A stretch of 64,000 nucleotides of DNA from Pseudokineococcus marinus (GTDB lineage: Bacteria; Actinomycetota; Actinomycetes; Actinomycetales; Quadrisphaeraceae), in contig NZ_JBBHZZ010000002.1 in assembly GCF_037482405.1 (NCBI RefSeq), forward strand, positions 558,001 through 622,000, given 5' to 3'. Made by a program: the position numbers and the translations under genes. This document shows, piece after piece, positions 45,783-53,615 of this stretch (position 1 is its first letter; the number at the start of each line of letters is the position of its first letter). Below the pieces are notes generated by a model, which saw nothing but the letters and a program-made list of their open reading frames with translations, was not told the DNA's origin and ran no database searches.

Positions 45783-45925
45783 AGGCGACGACTCGCCTTC
45801 TCCGCCCCCCTCCTGAGGGCGAACAGGCGACGACTCGCCCTCTCCCCCCCCCTCCTGAGGGCGAACAGGCGACGACTCGCCCAGCACCAGCCGCGATCCG
45901 GGGCGAACAGGCGACGACTCGCCCT
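45783..45925. repeat. Family D intergenic repeat cluster, 42-bp period
   Basis: The core AGGCGACGACTCGCC begins at 45783, 45825, 45867 and 45909, spaced exactly 42 bases. The last three are preceded by GGGCGAAC and the first three followed by a C-rich stretch ending CTCCTGA. Within the core, GGCGA and TCGCC form a short inverted repeat. Confidence 0.92.
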
Positions 45926-45980
45926 CGAGACACCGTCGGAGGGAGGCCGCGGCGCCCCCGCGCCCCGACTGCGTCCGCGA

Positions 45981-46005
45981 GGTGGCCTGGTCACCGCAGG
46001 CCACC
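45981..46005. promoter_or_regulatory. Candidate YczR operator (proximal palindrome)
   Basis: GGTGGCCTG (45981-45989) and CAGGCCACC (45997-46005) form a perfect palindrome with a 7-base spacer, ending 28 bases before the yczR ATG. Confidence 0.5.
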
Positions 46006-46033
46006 GGAGGGTCGGCCGTGCCACGCTGGCCCG

Positions 46034-47566
46034 ATGAGCGCGAGCAGCGGCGCGGAGCCCGACGACGTCCCGGCGGCGCGCCGCTCGGCGGAGCGGCTGG
46101 CCGCGCTCGTCGGCCGCTCGACGCTGCACCCGCCGGTCGCGGCGACCCTGGCCGTCGCCCTGCGCGGCCTCGTCGCGGACGGGCGCCTGCCGGTCGGGGG
46201 GCGGCTGCCCGCGGAGCGCGAGCTGGCCGCGGCCCTCGGCGTCAGCCGGGTCACCGTCACCTCCGCCTACGCGCGGCTGCGCGAGAGCGGCTGGGCCGCC
46301 TCGCGGCGCGGGGCGGGCACGTGGACGAGCGTCCCCGACCGCAGCGGCGTCGTCGCCGCCTTCGTCCCCGGCAGCCCCCGCGACGGCACCGTGGACCTCA
46401 CGTACGCCTCCCCCGCCGGGCCGCCCGAGGTCGCCGACGCCTACGCCGCGGCGCTCGAGGCCCTGCCGCGGATGCTCCCCGGGCACGGCTACGTCGCGGG
46501 CGGCCTCGCCGACCTCCGCGCGCGCGTCGCCGAGCGGATGAGCGCCCGCGGCCTCCCGACGGCGGCCGAGCAGGTGCTCGTCACCACGGGCGCCAGCGCC
46601 GCCATCTCGGGCGCGCTGCGCGCCGTCGCCGGACCGCCCCCGTCCGCGGGCCGGGGCGGGGCGCCCGGGGCCCGCGTCCTCGTCGAGCACCCGACGTGGC
46701 CCAACGCCCTCGACCTCCTCGGCGAGCTGGGCGCCGTCGCCGTCCCGGTGCCGCGCGACCCGCGGGCGCCCGACGGCGCCGGCGGCTTCCCCGCGGCCCT
46801 GCACCGCGCGGCGCGCGAGACGGCGCCGGCGATGGCCTACCTCGTGCCCGACTTCGCCAACCCCACGGGCGCCGTCCTCACCCCCGAGGAGCGGCAGCGC
46901 GTGGTGGCGTCGATGGAGCAGCGCGGCGTCGTCGTGCTGGCGGACGAGACGCTCGCCGACCTGGCCCTCGAGCCGGACGACGACCCGTCGTCCCGGCCGC
47001 CGCTGGCCGCGTCCGCCCGGCCGGGAGCGGTGCTCACCGCCGGCTCGCTGAGCAAGTCCGTGTGGGCGGGCCTGCGGGTCGGCTGGCTGCGCGGCGAGCC
47101 GTCCGTCCTCGCCCGGGTGGCGGCGAGCGCGTCCCGCGACCACGGCGCCCTGCCCGTGGTCGACCAGCTGGCCGCCTGCGTCCTCCTCGACGGGCTGGAC
47201 TCCGGGCTCGTCGAGCGGCGCGCCCGCCTGCGGGAGCAGCGCGACGCCCTCGTCGGGGCCCTGCGCGACCGGTTCCCGGCGTGGGACGTGCCCCTCCCCG
47301 CCGGCGGGCTGTCGCTGTGGTGCCGGCTGCCGCGCGGGACGTCGTCGTCCGCCGTCACCGACGCCGCCGAGCGGCACGGGCTCTTCCTCGCCACGGGCTC
47401 GCGCTTCGGCACGGGGCACGCCTTCGACGACCACCTGCGGCTGCCCTTCACCCAGCCGGTGCCGGTGCTGCTCGACGCCGTCGACCGGCTGGCGCGCGCC
47501 GTCGCGGACGCCGAGCGCGCCTGGGGCGCCCCGACGACGACGCGGACCGGCGCGCTGATGGGCTGA
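46034..47566 (+). CDS. yczR: MocR-family PLP-dependent transcriptional regulator (YczR-like)
   Basis: A 510-residue fusion of a GntR-type winged helix and a fold-type I aminotransferase domain. The winged helix (about residues 20-95) includes GRLPAERELAAALGVSRVTVTSAYARLRESG. In the aminotransferase part, GYVAGGLADLRARVAERM, YLVPDFANPTGAVL and the PLP-lysine motif GSLSKSVWAGLRVGWLRG (about residue 340) are intact. MocR proteins sense a PLP adduct and control a divergent target. The divergent yczE gene is the expected target, with palindromic sites between them. The ATG at 46034 has no strong ribosome binding site. Confidence 0.92.
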   Translation: MSASSGAEPDDVPAARRSAERLAALVGRSTLHPPVAATLAVALRGLVADGRLPVGGRLPAERELAAALGVSRVTVTSAYARLRESGWAASRRGAGTWTSVPDRSGVVAAFVPGSPRDGTVDLTYASPAGPPEVADAYAAALEALPRMLPGHGYVAGGLADLRARVAERMSARGLPTAAEQVLVTTGASAAISGALRAVAGPPPSAGRGGAPGARVLVEHPTWPNALDLLGELGAVAVPVPRDPRAPDGAGGFPAALHRAARETAPAMAYLVPDFANPTGAVLTPEERQRVVASMEQRGVVVLADETLADLALEPDDDPSSRPPLAASARPGAVLTAGSLSKSVWAGLRVGWLRGEPSVLARVAASASRDHGALPVVDQLAACVLLDGLDSGLVERRARLREQRDALVGALRDRFPAWDVPLPAGGLSLWCRLPRGTSSSAVTDAAERHGLFLATGSRFGTGHAFDDHLRLPFTQPVPVLLDAVDRLARAVADAERAWGAPTTTRTGALMG

Positions 47567-47712
47567 GCGGCCCCCCGTGCCCGGCTCCCGCGCCGTCGGG
47601 GCCGGGGCGTGCCGGGGCGGGCGGGGGAAGGACGCGGGCGCTCGCGGCGTTGTGCGGGGCAGACCGGGAGGGGCCGCGAGCCCGCCCGACCGACGACCCG
47701 CGAGGAGGACCC

Positions 47713-48411
47713 GTGGCCCTGTTCGGGACCCGCACGAAGACGACGATGGTCGAGCGCGACCAGGCCCTGCCGGGCCGCGAGCACCGCCCCTACCACGTGC
47801 CGACCACGCACGCGGTGCTCGGGACCCCGCTGGAGGGCCCGTGGCCGGAGGGCACCCAGCGGCTCTACGTCGCGATGGGCTGCTTCTGGGGGGCCGAGCG
47901 CCTCTTCTGGGGCATGGACGGCGTCGTCACCACCGCCGTCGGGTACATGGGGGGCTTCACGCCCCACCCGACGTACGAGGAGACCTGCACCGCGCGGACC
48001 GGTCACACGGAGACGGTGATGGTCGCCTACGACCCGGCCGTCACGGACGCCGAGACGCTGCTGCGCACGTTCTGGGAGGAGCACGACCCCACCCAGGGCG
48101 CCCGCCAGGGCAACGACGTCGGCACCCAGTACCGCTCGGCGGTCTACTGGACGACGGAGGAGCAGGGCGAGGTCGTCCGCGCCTCGCGCGACGCCTTCGC
48201 CGCCGAGCTCGAGCGCTTCCGCCTCGGACCCATCACCACCGAGCTGCGCCCCGCGTCCGAGGCGGGTCCGTTCTTCTACGCCGAGGACTACCACCAGCAG
48301 TACCTGCACAAGGTGCCGAACGGCTACTGCGGCCTCGCCGGCACGGGGGTCAGCTGCCCGGCGGGCATCCTCCCGGTCGACGGCGCGGCGCCCGCGGAGG
48401 CCGCCCGCTGA
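47713..48411 (+). CDS. msrA: Peptide methionine (S)-S-oxide reductase MsrA
   Basis: A 232-residue enzyme that repairs methionine-S-sulfoxide. The catalytic GCFWGAERLFW motif (Cys57) and VVTTAVGYMGGFTPHPTYEETCTARTGHTE are present. So are LLRTFWEEHDPTQGARQGNDVGTQYRS and FFYAEDYHQQYLHKVPNGYCG, with recycling cysteines YCGLAGTGVSC near the C-terminus. It is therefore a thioredoxin- or mycoredoxin-recycled, multi-cysteine type. The GTG at 47713 has GAGGAGG upstream. A long N-terminal segment of about 50 residues before the core is usual in actinobacterial MsrA. A hairpin terminator and family A repeats follow. Confidence 0.95.
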   Translation: MALFGTRTKTTMVERDQALPGREHRPYHVPTTHAVLGTPLEGPWPEGTQRLYVAMGCFWGAERLFWGMDGVVTTAVGYMGGFTPHPTYEETCTARTGHTETVMVAYDPAVTDAETLLRTFWEEHDPTQGARQGNDVGTQYRSAVYWTTEEQGEVVRASRDAFAAELERFRLGPITTELRPASEAGPFFYAEDYHQQYLHKVPNGYCGLAGTGVSCPAGILPVDGAAPAEAAR

Positions 48412-48427
48412 CCCGCCCCGCGACGTG

Positions 48428-48465
48428 ACGGAGCCCCGGTGACCACCTGGTCACCGGGGCTCCGT
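48428..48465. terminator. 18-bp hairpin after msrA
   Basis: ACGGAGCCCCGGTGACCA (48428-48445) is the exact reverse complement of 48448-48465, with CC between. It begins 16 bases after the msrA stop, before a convergent small gene. Confidence 0.9.
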
Positions 48466-48488
48466 CGTGTCGTGCCGCTCCCCAGGGG

Positions 48489-48552
48489 GGCGATGTGCGG
48501 CCATGTCGCCCCGCGGGACGAGCTCCCGAGGGCGACATGGACTCACATCGCC
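48489..48552. repeat. Family A palindrome pair, 42-bp period
   Basis: 22-base palindromes at 48489-48510 and 48531-48552, 42 bases apart, in opposite orientation. The arms are GGCGATGTG/CATGTCGCC and GGCGACATG/CACATCGCC. They lie between the convergent msrA and 48593-48826 genes. Confidence 0.9.
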
Positions 48553-48592
48553 CGCCAGGGGCGGGGAGCTGGACGGGGCTCGCGACCCGGCG

Positions 48593-48826
48593 TCACTCCT
48601 CGGCGTTCGGCACCGCGTCGCGGTCGAAGCTCTCCGGGCCCCCGTCGCTGCCGCCGGCGCCCTCGCCGGCGTCCTCGCGGACCAGCTCCGCCTCGCGCTC
48701 GGCGCGGTGGTCGAGCACCTCCTCGGCGAGGTCGGGCTCCTTGCCGTGCTCCTGGCGGTCCTTGACCGCGGGCACCTCGGGCTGGATCGGGTCGGGGGCG
48801 TCGCTGGGGTCCGTCGAGCTCGTCAT
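48593..48826 (-). CDS. Small acidic hypothetical protein
   Basis: A 77-residue hydrophilic protein rich in Asp, Glu and Pro, with no transmembrane helix and no cysteine. A central segment (KDRQEHGKEPDLAEEVLDHRAEREAELVRED) is predicted to be helical. I do not recognise the family. The ATG at 48826 has no ribosome binding site, but TAGCGT ends six bases upstream, the leaderless pattern seen at several neighbours. It lies 62 bases downstream of cbs on the same strand. Confidence 0.6.
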   Translation of the reverse strand: MTSSTDPSDAPDPIQPEVPAVKDRQEHGKEPDLAEEVLDHRAEREAELVREDAGEGAGGSDGGPESFDRDAVPNAEE

Positions 48827-48832
48827 GCGACG

Positions 48833-48838
48833 ACGCTA
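48833..48838 (-). promoter_or_regulatory. Candidate -10 box for the leaderless 77-residue gene
   Basis: TAGCGT on the minus strand, six bases before the ATG at 48826. Confidence 0.45.
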
Positions 48839-48888
48839 CGACCGCCCCCACCGCCCGGCACGGCGAGCACCGGGGGCGGGCGCGCCCG

Positions 48889-50292
48889 TCAGCCCGCGAC
48901 GTGCGCCAGCAGGTCGGCGCGCGTGACGACGCCGGCCGGGCTGCCGTCGACGACGACGAGGAGCGCGTCGGACTCCTGGAGCGCCGCCCGCGCCGCCGAG
49001 GCCGGCTCGGTGCCGCCGATGCGCGGCAGAGCCGGGGACATGTGCGCCGACACGGGGTCGGTGAGCTGCGCCGCGCCGGAGAAGACGGCGTCGAGCAGGT
49101 CGCGTTCGCTCACCGCGCCGACCACCTCTCCGATGACGACCGGCGGCTCGGAGGTCACCACGGGCATCTGCGAGACGCCGTACTCGTGGAGGATCCCCAC
49201 GGCGTCGCGGACGGTCTCGGCGGGGTGGGTGTGCACGAGGGCCGGGAGGTCGCCGGACTTCGCGCGCAGCACGTCGGCGACCGTCGTCGTCCCCGCCGCA
49301 GGCGCCGTCCGGGAGCCCGTGTCGTCGGTCGAGAAGCCGTAGCTCCGCATCCACCGGTCGTCGAAGATCTTCGCGAGGTAGCCCCGGCCGGAGTCGGGCA
49401 GGAGGACGACGACGACGTCGTCCGGGCCGAGCTCGCGCGCCACCTCGAGGGCGCCGACGACGGCCATGCCGCAGGAGCCGCCGACGAGCAGGCCCTCCTC
49501 GCGGGCCAGGCGCCGCGTCATGGCGAAGGCCTCGGCGTCGGAGACGGCGACGATCCGGTCGGGCACGCTCGGGTCGTAGGCGCGCGGCCACATGTCCTCG
49601 CCCACGCCCTCGACGAGGTAGGGCCGGCCGCTGCCGCCGGAGTACACCGAGCCGACGGGGTCGACGCCGACGACCGCCACGGGGCCGCCGTCGCGGTCGG
49701 CCGAGACCTCCTTGAGGTACCGGCCGGTCCCGGTGATGGTGCCGCCCGTGCCGACGCCGGCGACGAAGTGGGTGAGGCGCCCGTCGGTGTCGGACCAGAT
49801 CTCCGGCCCGGTGGTCTCGTAGTGGCTGCGCGGGCCGTTGGGGTTGGAGTACTGGTCGGGCTTCCAGCCGCCGGGCAGCTCGCGCGCCAGCCGGTCGCTC
49901 ACCGAGTAGTAGGACTCGGGGTGGTCGGGCTCGACGGCGGTGGGGCAGACGACGACCTCGGCGCCGTAGGCCCGCAGCACCGCCCGCTTCTCCTCGCCGA
50001 CCTTGTCGGGGCACACGAAGACGCAGGAGTACCCGCGCTGCTGCGCGACGAGCGCGAGCCCCACGCCGGTGTTGCCGGAGGTCGGCTCGACGATCGTGCC
50101 GCCCGGCTGCAGCTCCCCCGACGCCTCCGCGGCGTCGACCATGCGGACGGCGATGCGGTCCTTCACCGACCCGCCGGGGTTGAGGTACTCCACCTTCGCG
50201 AGCACCGTCGCCGAGATCCCCTCCGTGACGGCGTTGAGGCGGACGAGCGGCGTGCCGCCCACGAGGTCGACGATCGTCTCGGCGTAGCGCAC
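48889..50292 (-). CDS. cbs: Cystathionine beta-synthase with C-terminal CBS domain pair
   Basis: A 467-residue PLP enzyme. The N-terminal fold-type II domain has GGTPLVRLNAV, PLP lysine in NPGGSVKDRIA (Lys44), PTSGNTGVGLALVAQQRGY and GVGTGGTITGTGRYLKE. The C-terminal half carries two CBS motifs (GILHEYGVSQMPVV and ESDALLVVVDGSPAGVVTRADLL), a regulatory Bateman module. It condenses serine and homocysteine to cystathionine, the first step of reverse transsulfuration, with the MetB-family enzyme as the plausible second. The GTG at 50292 has no good ribosome binding site (GAGG about 9 bases upstream). It is divergent from the two-component system and corresponds to Rv1077. Confidence 0.94.
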   Translation of the reverse strand: MRYAETIVDLVGGTPLVRLNAVTEGISATVLAKVEYLNPGGSVKDRIAVRMVDAAEASGELQPGGTIVEPTSGNTGVGLALVAQQRGYSCVFVCPDKVGEEKRAVLRAYGAEVVVCPTAVEPDHPESYYSVSDRLARELPGGWKPDQYSNPNGPRSHYETTGPEIWSDTDGRLTHFVAGVGTGGTITGTGRYLKEVSADRDGGPVAVVGVDPVGSVYSGGSGRPYLVEGVGEDMWPRAYDPSVPDRIVAVSDAEAFAMTRRLAREEGLLVGGSCGMAVVGALEVARELGPDDVVVVLLPDSGRGYLAKIFDDRWMRSYGFSTDDTGSRTAPAAGTTTVADVLRAKSGDLPALVHTHPAETVRDAVGILHEYGVSQMPVVTSEPPVVIGEVVGAVSERDLLDAVFSGAAQLTDPVSAHMSPALPRIGGTEPASAARAALQESDALLVVVDGSPAGVVTRADLLAHVAG

Positions 50293-50472
50293 CGCCCGAT
50301 CCTCGCACCCGCAGGCGCCCGGGCGGCGCCGCGGCGGCCCGCAGGCGCCGCCGGCGCACGACGAGGACCCGGGGAGGACGTCGGCGAGGGCCCCGGCGAG
50401 CGGACCGAGGAGGCGGCAGGACCGCCGCAGGACCGCCACATCTCGGCCGCGGACCCGCCGCGGCCACCGGGC

Positions 50473-50478
50473 TACGTT
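50473..50478 (+). promoter_or_regulatory. Candidate -10 box for the leaderless response regulator gene
   Basis: TACGTT six bases before the GTG at 50485; no ribosome binding site is present. Confidence 0.45.
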
Positions 50479-50484
50479 CGAGCG

Positions 50485-51282
50485 GTGCCCCCAGAGGAGA
50501 GCCGGCCGCGGGCCTCGCGAGCGCCCGACGACGCCCCGCACGCCCCCGCCCCGACGGCCGCCGACGGCGCCCCGGTGCGGGCCGCCGACGTCCTCGTCGT
50601 CGAGGACGAGCCGGTGCTCGCCGAGGCCGTGCGGGCCCGGCTCGTGGCCGAGGGGCTGGCCGCGCGGGTGGCGGGCGACGGGCCGTCGGCCCTCGAGGCC
50701 GCGGCCGCGCAGCCACCGGACCTCGTCGTGCTCGACCTCATGCTGCCGGGCCTCGACGGGCTCGAGGTGTGCCGGCGGCTGCAGGCCCGGCGGCCGGTGC
50801 CCGTGCTCATGCTCACCGCCCGGGCCGACGAGGCCGACCGCGTCATCGGCCTCGGGGTGGGCGCCGACGACTACCTGGCCAAGCCCTTCGGCATGCGCGA
50901 GCTCGTGGCCCGCGTGCGGGCGCTGCTGCGCCGCGTCGAGCGGGCCCGCGAGATGGCGGCGGGGGACGCGCCGGCGGCCGGCCGGGACGACGTGCTGCGC
51001 CTCGGCGCGCTCGTCGTCGACCGCGCGGCCCGCCGCGTCGCCCGGGACGGCCGCGAGGTCCACCTCACGCCCACGGAGTTCGACCTCCTCGTCCACCTCG
51101 GCGAGCAGCCCGGCCGGGTGCTCACCCGCGAGCAGCTGATGGCGTCGGTGTGGGACTGGTCGGACGCGTCCGGCACCCGCGCCGTCGACAGCCAGGTCAA
51201 GACGCTGCGGCGCAAGCTCGGCGCCGACGTCGTCCGGACCGTCCACGGCGTCGGCTACGCCCTGGAGGTGCCGCGTGCCTGA
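50485..51282 (+). CDS. OmpR-family response regulator
   Basis: A 265-residue protein. After about 33 disordered residues, the receiver domain has VLVVEDEP, the phospho-acceptor in LVVLDLMLPGLDGL (Asp84), MLTAR and the conserved lysine in DDYLAKPF. A C-terminal winged helix follows (about 165-262: HLTPTEFDLLVHLGEQPGRVLTREQLMASVWDW and VDSQVKTLRRKLG). It is phosphorylated by the downstream kinase, with which it overlaps by eight bases. The target is unknown; the third gene of the operon, a flavin reductase, is a candidate. The start GTG fits a leaderless mRNA. Confidence 0.93.
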   Translation: MPPEESRPRASRAPDDAPHAPAPTAADGAPVRAADVLVVEDEPVLAEAVRARLVAEGLAARVAGDGPSALEAAAAQPPDLVVLDLMLPGLDGLEVCRRLQARRPVPVLMLTARADEADRVIGLGVGADDYLAKPFGMRELVARVRALLRRVERAREMAAGDAPAAGRDDVLRLGALVVDRAARRVARDGREVHLTPTEFDLLVHLGEQPGRVLTREQLMASVWDWSDASGTRAVDSQVKTLRRKLGADVVRTVHGVGYALEVPRA

Positions 51283-52300
51283 CGTGCGCCCGCTGGACCG
51301 GCTGACGTCGATCAAGGTCAAGCTCGGCGTCCTCGTCGCGGCCTCCTGCGCCGCCGCGTCGTTCGCGACGTGGGTCGGCCTCGCCGTCCTGGAGTGGTGG
51401 CCGCGCTACGCCCTCCCGGTCGCCGTCCTCCTCGCGCTGGGCGTGACCCAGGTCCTCGCCCACGGGATGACCTCGCCGCTGCGGGAGCTCACGGCCGCGG
51501 CCCGGGCGATGGCCCGGGGCGACCACGCCCGGCGCGTGACCGCCACGAGCCGCGACGAGGTCGGCGAGGCGGCCCGCGCCTTCACCCACATGGCGCGCCA
51601 GCTCGAGCAGGTGGACGCCGAGCGCCGCGAGCTCGTGGCCAACGTCAGCCACGAGCTGCGGACGCCCGTCGCCGCGCTGCGGGCCGTGCTGGAGAACGCC
51701 GTCGACGGCGTGGCGCCGGCCGGCCCGGACGCCCTGCGCCCGGCCCTCGCCCAGGTGGAGCGGCTGGGCGACCTCGTCGACGAGCTGCTCGACCTGTCCC
51801 GCGTGGACGCCGGGGCGGTGCCGCTGCACCGCGAGCCCGTGCGCCTCGCCGACCTCGTCGGGGCCGCCGTCGACGGCGCGCGCCTCTCCGGGCGCGACGT
51901 CACCTACGAGGTGCGCGTCGAGCCGGCCGACGCGCAGGTGCTGGCCGACCCGGCCCGCCTGCACCAGGTCGTCGCCAACCTCCTCGACAACGCCGCGCGG
52001 CACAGCCCACCCGGCGGGGTCGTCACCGTGACCGCGGCGGTCCGCGACGGCGGGGCCCGCCTGTCCGTCCTCGACGAGGGCCCCGGCATCCCGCTGTCCG
52101 AGCGCGAGCGGGTCCTCGAGCGCTTCGCGCGGGGCAGCTCGGCGAGCGCCCGCGACGGGGGCACCGGCCTCGGGCTGGCCATCGCCCGCTGGGCCGTCGA
52201 GCTCCACGGCGGACGGCTCACGGTCGCCGACGCGCCCCGGGGGTGCCGGCTCGACGTCGACCTCCCGGCGGCCGCGCCCGCCCGCGGGGGCGCCGCGTGA
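51275..52300 (+). CDS. Sensor histidine kinase with minimal sensor domain
   Basis: A 341-residue kinase. Two transmembrane helices (about residues 16-39 and 45-63) are separated by only about five residues, so there is almost no extracytoplasmic domain. A HAMP domain follows (SPLRELTAAARAMARGDHARRV). The H-box VANVSHELRTPVAAL has His126. Then come the N-box (VVANLLDNAARHSPPGG), the G1 box (VLDEGPGIP) and the G2 box (GTGLGLAIARWAVELHGG). This is the intramembrane-sensing class, which often responds to membrane or cell-envelope stress or to an accessory protein. It overlaps the regulator by eight bases and the flavin reductase by four. Confidence 0.93.
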   Translation: MPDVRPLDRLTSIKVKLGVLVAASCAAASFATWVGLAVLEWWPRYALPVAVLLALGVTQVLAHGMTSPLRELTAAARAMARGDHARRVTATSRDEVGEAARAFTHMARQLEQVDAERRELVANVSHELRTPVAALRAVLENAVDGVAPAGPDALRPALAQVERLGDLVDELLDLSRVDAGAVPLHREPVRLADLVGAAVDGARLSGRDVTYEVRVEPADAQVLADPARLHQVVANLLDNAARHSPPGGVVTVTAAVRDGGARLSVLDEGPGIPLSERERVLERFARGSSASARDGGTGLGLAIARWAVELHGGRLTVADAPRGCRLDVDLPAAAPARGGAA

Positions 52301-53574
52301 GCGCGCCGTCCCCCGACGAGCGGGCCGACGTCCTCGTCGTCGGCGCCGGGCTCGCGGGCCTCGCCACCGCGACGGGCCTGGCGCGGCGCGGTCACGACGT
52401 CGTCCTCGCCGACCGGCGCCCGGCCCTCGACGGCGTCGTGCGCACCACCGGGATCTTCGTGCGGCGCACGCTCGACGACTTCCCGCTGCCGCCCGAGCAC
52501 CTCGGTCCGGCGATCCGCCGCGTCGTCCTCCACCCGCCCGGCCCGGGGCGCCCGCTCGACCTCGTCAGCGACCGCGACGAGTACCGCGTCGGCGACATGG
52601 GCCCGCTCTACCGGGCCTCGGCCCGGGCGGCGGTCGCGGCCGGCGTGCGCCTCGAGCTCGGCGCCCGCTACGCGGGCCGTGACGGGGGCGCCTGCGTCCT
52701 CGAGGGCCGCGAGGGGCGACGCGCCGTCCGCGCGCGCTTCCTCGTGGGCGCCGACGGCGCGCGCTCCGCCGTCGCGCGCGACCTCGGGCTGGACCGCAAC
52801 CGGCACCTGCTCGTCGGGGCCGAGGAGGTCCGGGCCGTCCCCGACCGCGGGCTGCCGCCGACCTTCCACTGCGTCGTCGACCCCTCGGTGGCGCCGGGCT
52901 ACCTGGCGTGGGTCGTCGACGACGGCCACCACGCGCACGTGGGCGTCGCCGGGTACGCCGACCGCTTCCCCGGGGGGATGCGCCGCAGCCTCGAGCGCTT
53001 CAAGCGCTCGCTGCCCGCCCTGCTCGGCGCGGACGCGGGCGCGTGGGCCAGGGACACGTGGGCCGGGGACACGTGGGGCGGGGACACGTGGGGCGGGGAC
53101 ACCTGGGGCGGGGACACGCGGGTCGGGCAGGCGCGGGCCGACGAGGCGCCGGGGGCGGTCGAGCGTCGGGGCGGGCCCATCCCGGTGGGCGGCCTCCTGC
53201 GGCGCATCGCGGGCCCGGACGGCCTGCTCGTCGGCGACGCCGCGGGCGCCGTCTCCCCGCTGACCGCCGGGGGCCTGGACCCGTGCCTGCGCCAGGCGGC
53301 GCAGGCGGTCGACGTCCTCGACGCGGCCCTCCGCAGCGAGGGGCCGCAGGCCCTGCGCCGCTACGACGGGGCGGCGCTGCGGCGCGCCTTCCGCGGGCGC
53401 ATGCTCCTGCGCCACGGGCTGGCGCAGGTCCGCTCCCCCGCCCTCGTGCGCGCCGGCTTCCCGCTGCTGCGGACGCCGCCCGGCCGGGCCGCCGCCCGGG
53501 CCGTCCTCTTCGGCGACCGGTCGTTCCCGGACGCCCCCGCCGAGCGCGCCTCCCCGTCCGGCGCCACGGCATAG
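52297..53574 (+). CDS. FAD-dependent geranylgeranyl-reductase-like oxidoreductase
   Basis: A 425-residue flavoprotein. The N-terminal Rossmann motif VLVVGAGLAGLATATGLARRGHDVVLADRR (residues 12-41), the ARFLVGADGARSAVARDLG segment (about 145) and GLLVGDAAGAVSPLTAGGLDPCLRQAA (about 310) define the GGR/squalene-epoxidase-like family. That family reduces prenyl chains or hydroxylates aromatics. An in-frame 15-base minisatellite (residues 253-275) inserts DTWGG-type pentapeptides that are absent from the family core. The GTG overlaps the histidine kinase stop (GTGA), so it belongs to the two-component operon and is a likely output or signal-modifying enzyme. Confidence 0.85.
   Translation: MSAPSPDERADVLVVGAGLAGLATATGLARRGHDVVLADRRPALDGVVRTTGIFVRRTLDDFPLPPEHLGPAIRRVVLHPPGPGRPLDLVSDRDEYRVGDMGPLYRASARAAVAAGVRLELGARYAGRDGGACVLEGREGRRAVRARFLVGADGARSAVARDLGLDRNRHLLVGAEEVRAVPDRGLPPTFHCVVDPSVAPGYLAWVVDDGHHAHVGVAGYADRFPGGMRRSLERFKRSLPALLGADAGAWARDTWAGDTWGGDTWGGDTWGGDTRVGQARADEAPGAVERRGGPIPVGGLLRRIAGPDGLLVGDAAGAVSPLTAGGLDPCLRQAAQAVDVLDAALRSEGPQALRRYDGAALRRAFRGRMLLRHGLAQVRSPALVRAGFPLLRTPPGRAAARAVLFGDRSFPDAPAERASPSGATA
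53053..53121 (+). repeat. In-frame 15-bp minisatellite coding DTWGG pentapeptides
   Basis: Aspartate codons recur at 53053, 53068, 53083, 53098 and 53113, giving five DTWxG-like units. The units are nearly identical at the base level (ACGTGGGGCGGGGAC). The period keeps the reading frame. Confidence 0.9.
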
Positions 53575-53615
53575 CCTCGGCGGGCGACGGCACGGACGAG
53601 CTCGGGGGGCGACGC

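Larger units (their letters stand above)
45654..46033. other. 380-bp divergent region between the small membrane gene/yczE and yczR
   Basis: Holds four family D repeats (45783-45925), an inverted pair of TGGCCTG half-sites (45689-45714) and a 25-base palindrome with the same half-sites (45981-46005) close to yczR. No gene was recognised. Confidence 0.7.

Noticed and set aside
45783..45925. CRISPR-like array (short repeats with regular spacing)
   Set aside because: The segments between cores are themselves similar rather than unique, the cores are only about 15-22 bases, there are no cas genes, and the same layout occurs with four different cores.
45500..45960. Protein with repeated peptide units read through the family D repeats
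   Set aside because: The frame is open only because of composition. The 42-base period keeps any frame open, and the well-supported small membrane gene starts at 45653 with no coding signal upstream.
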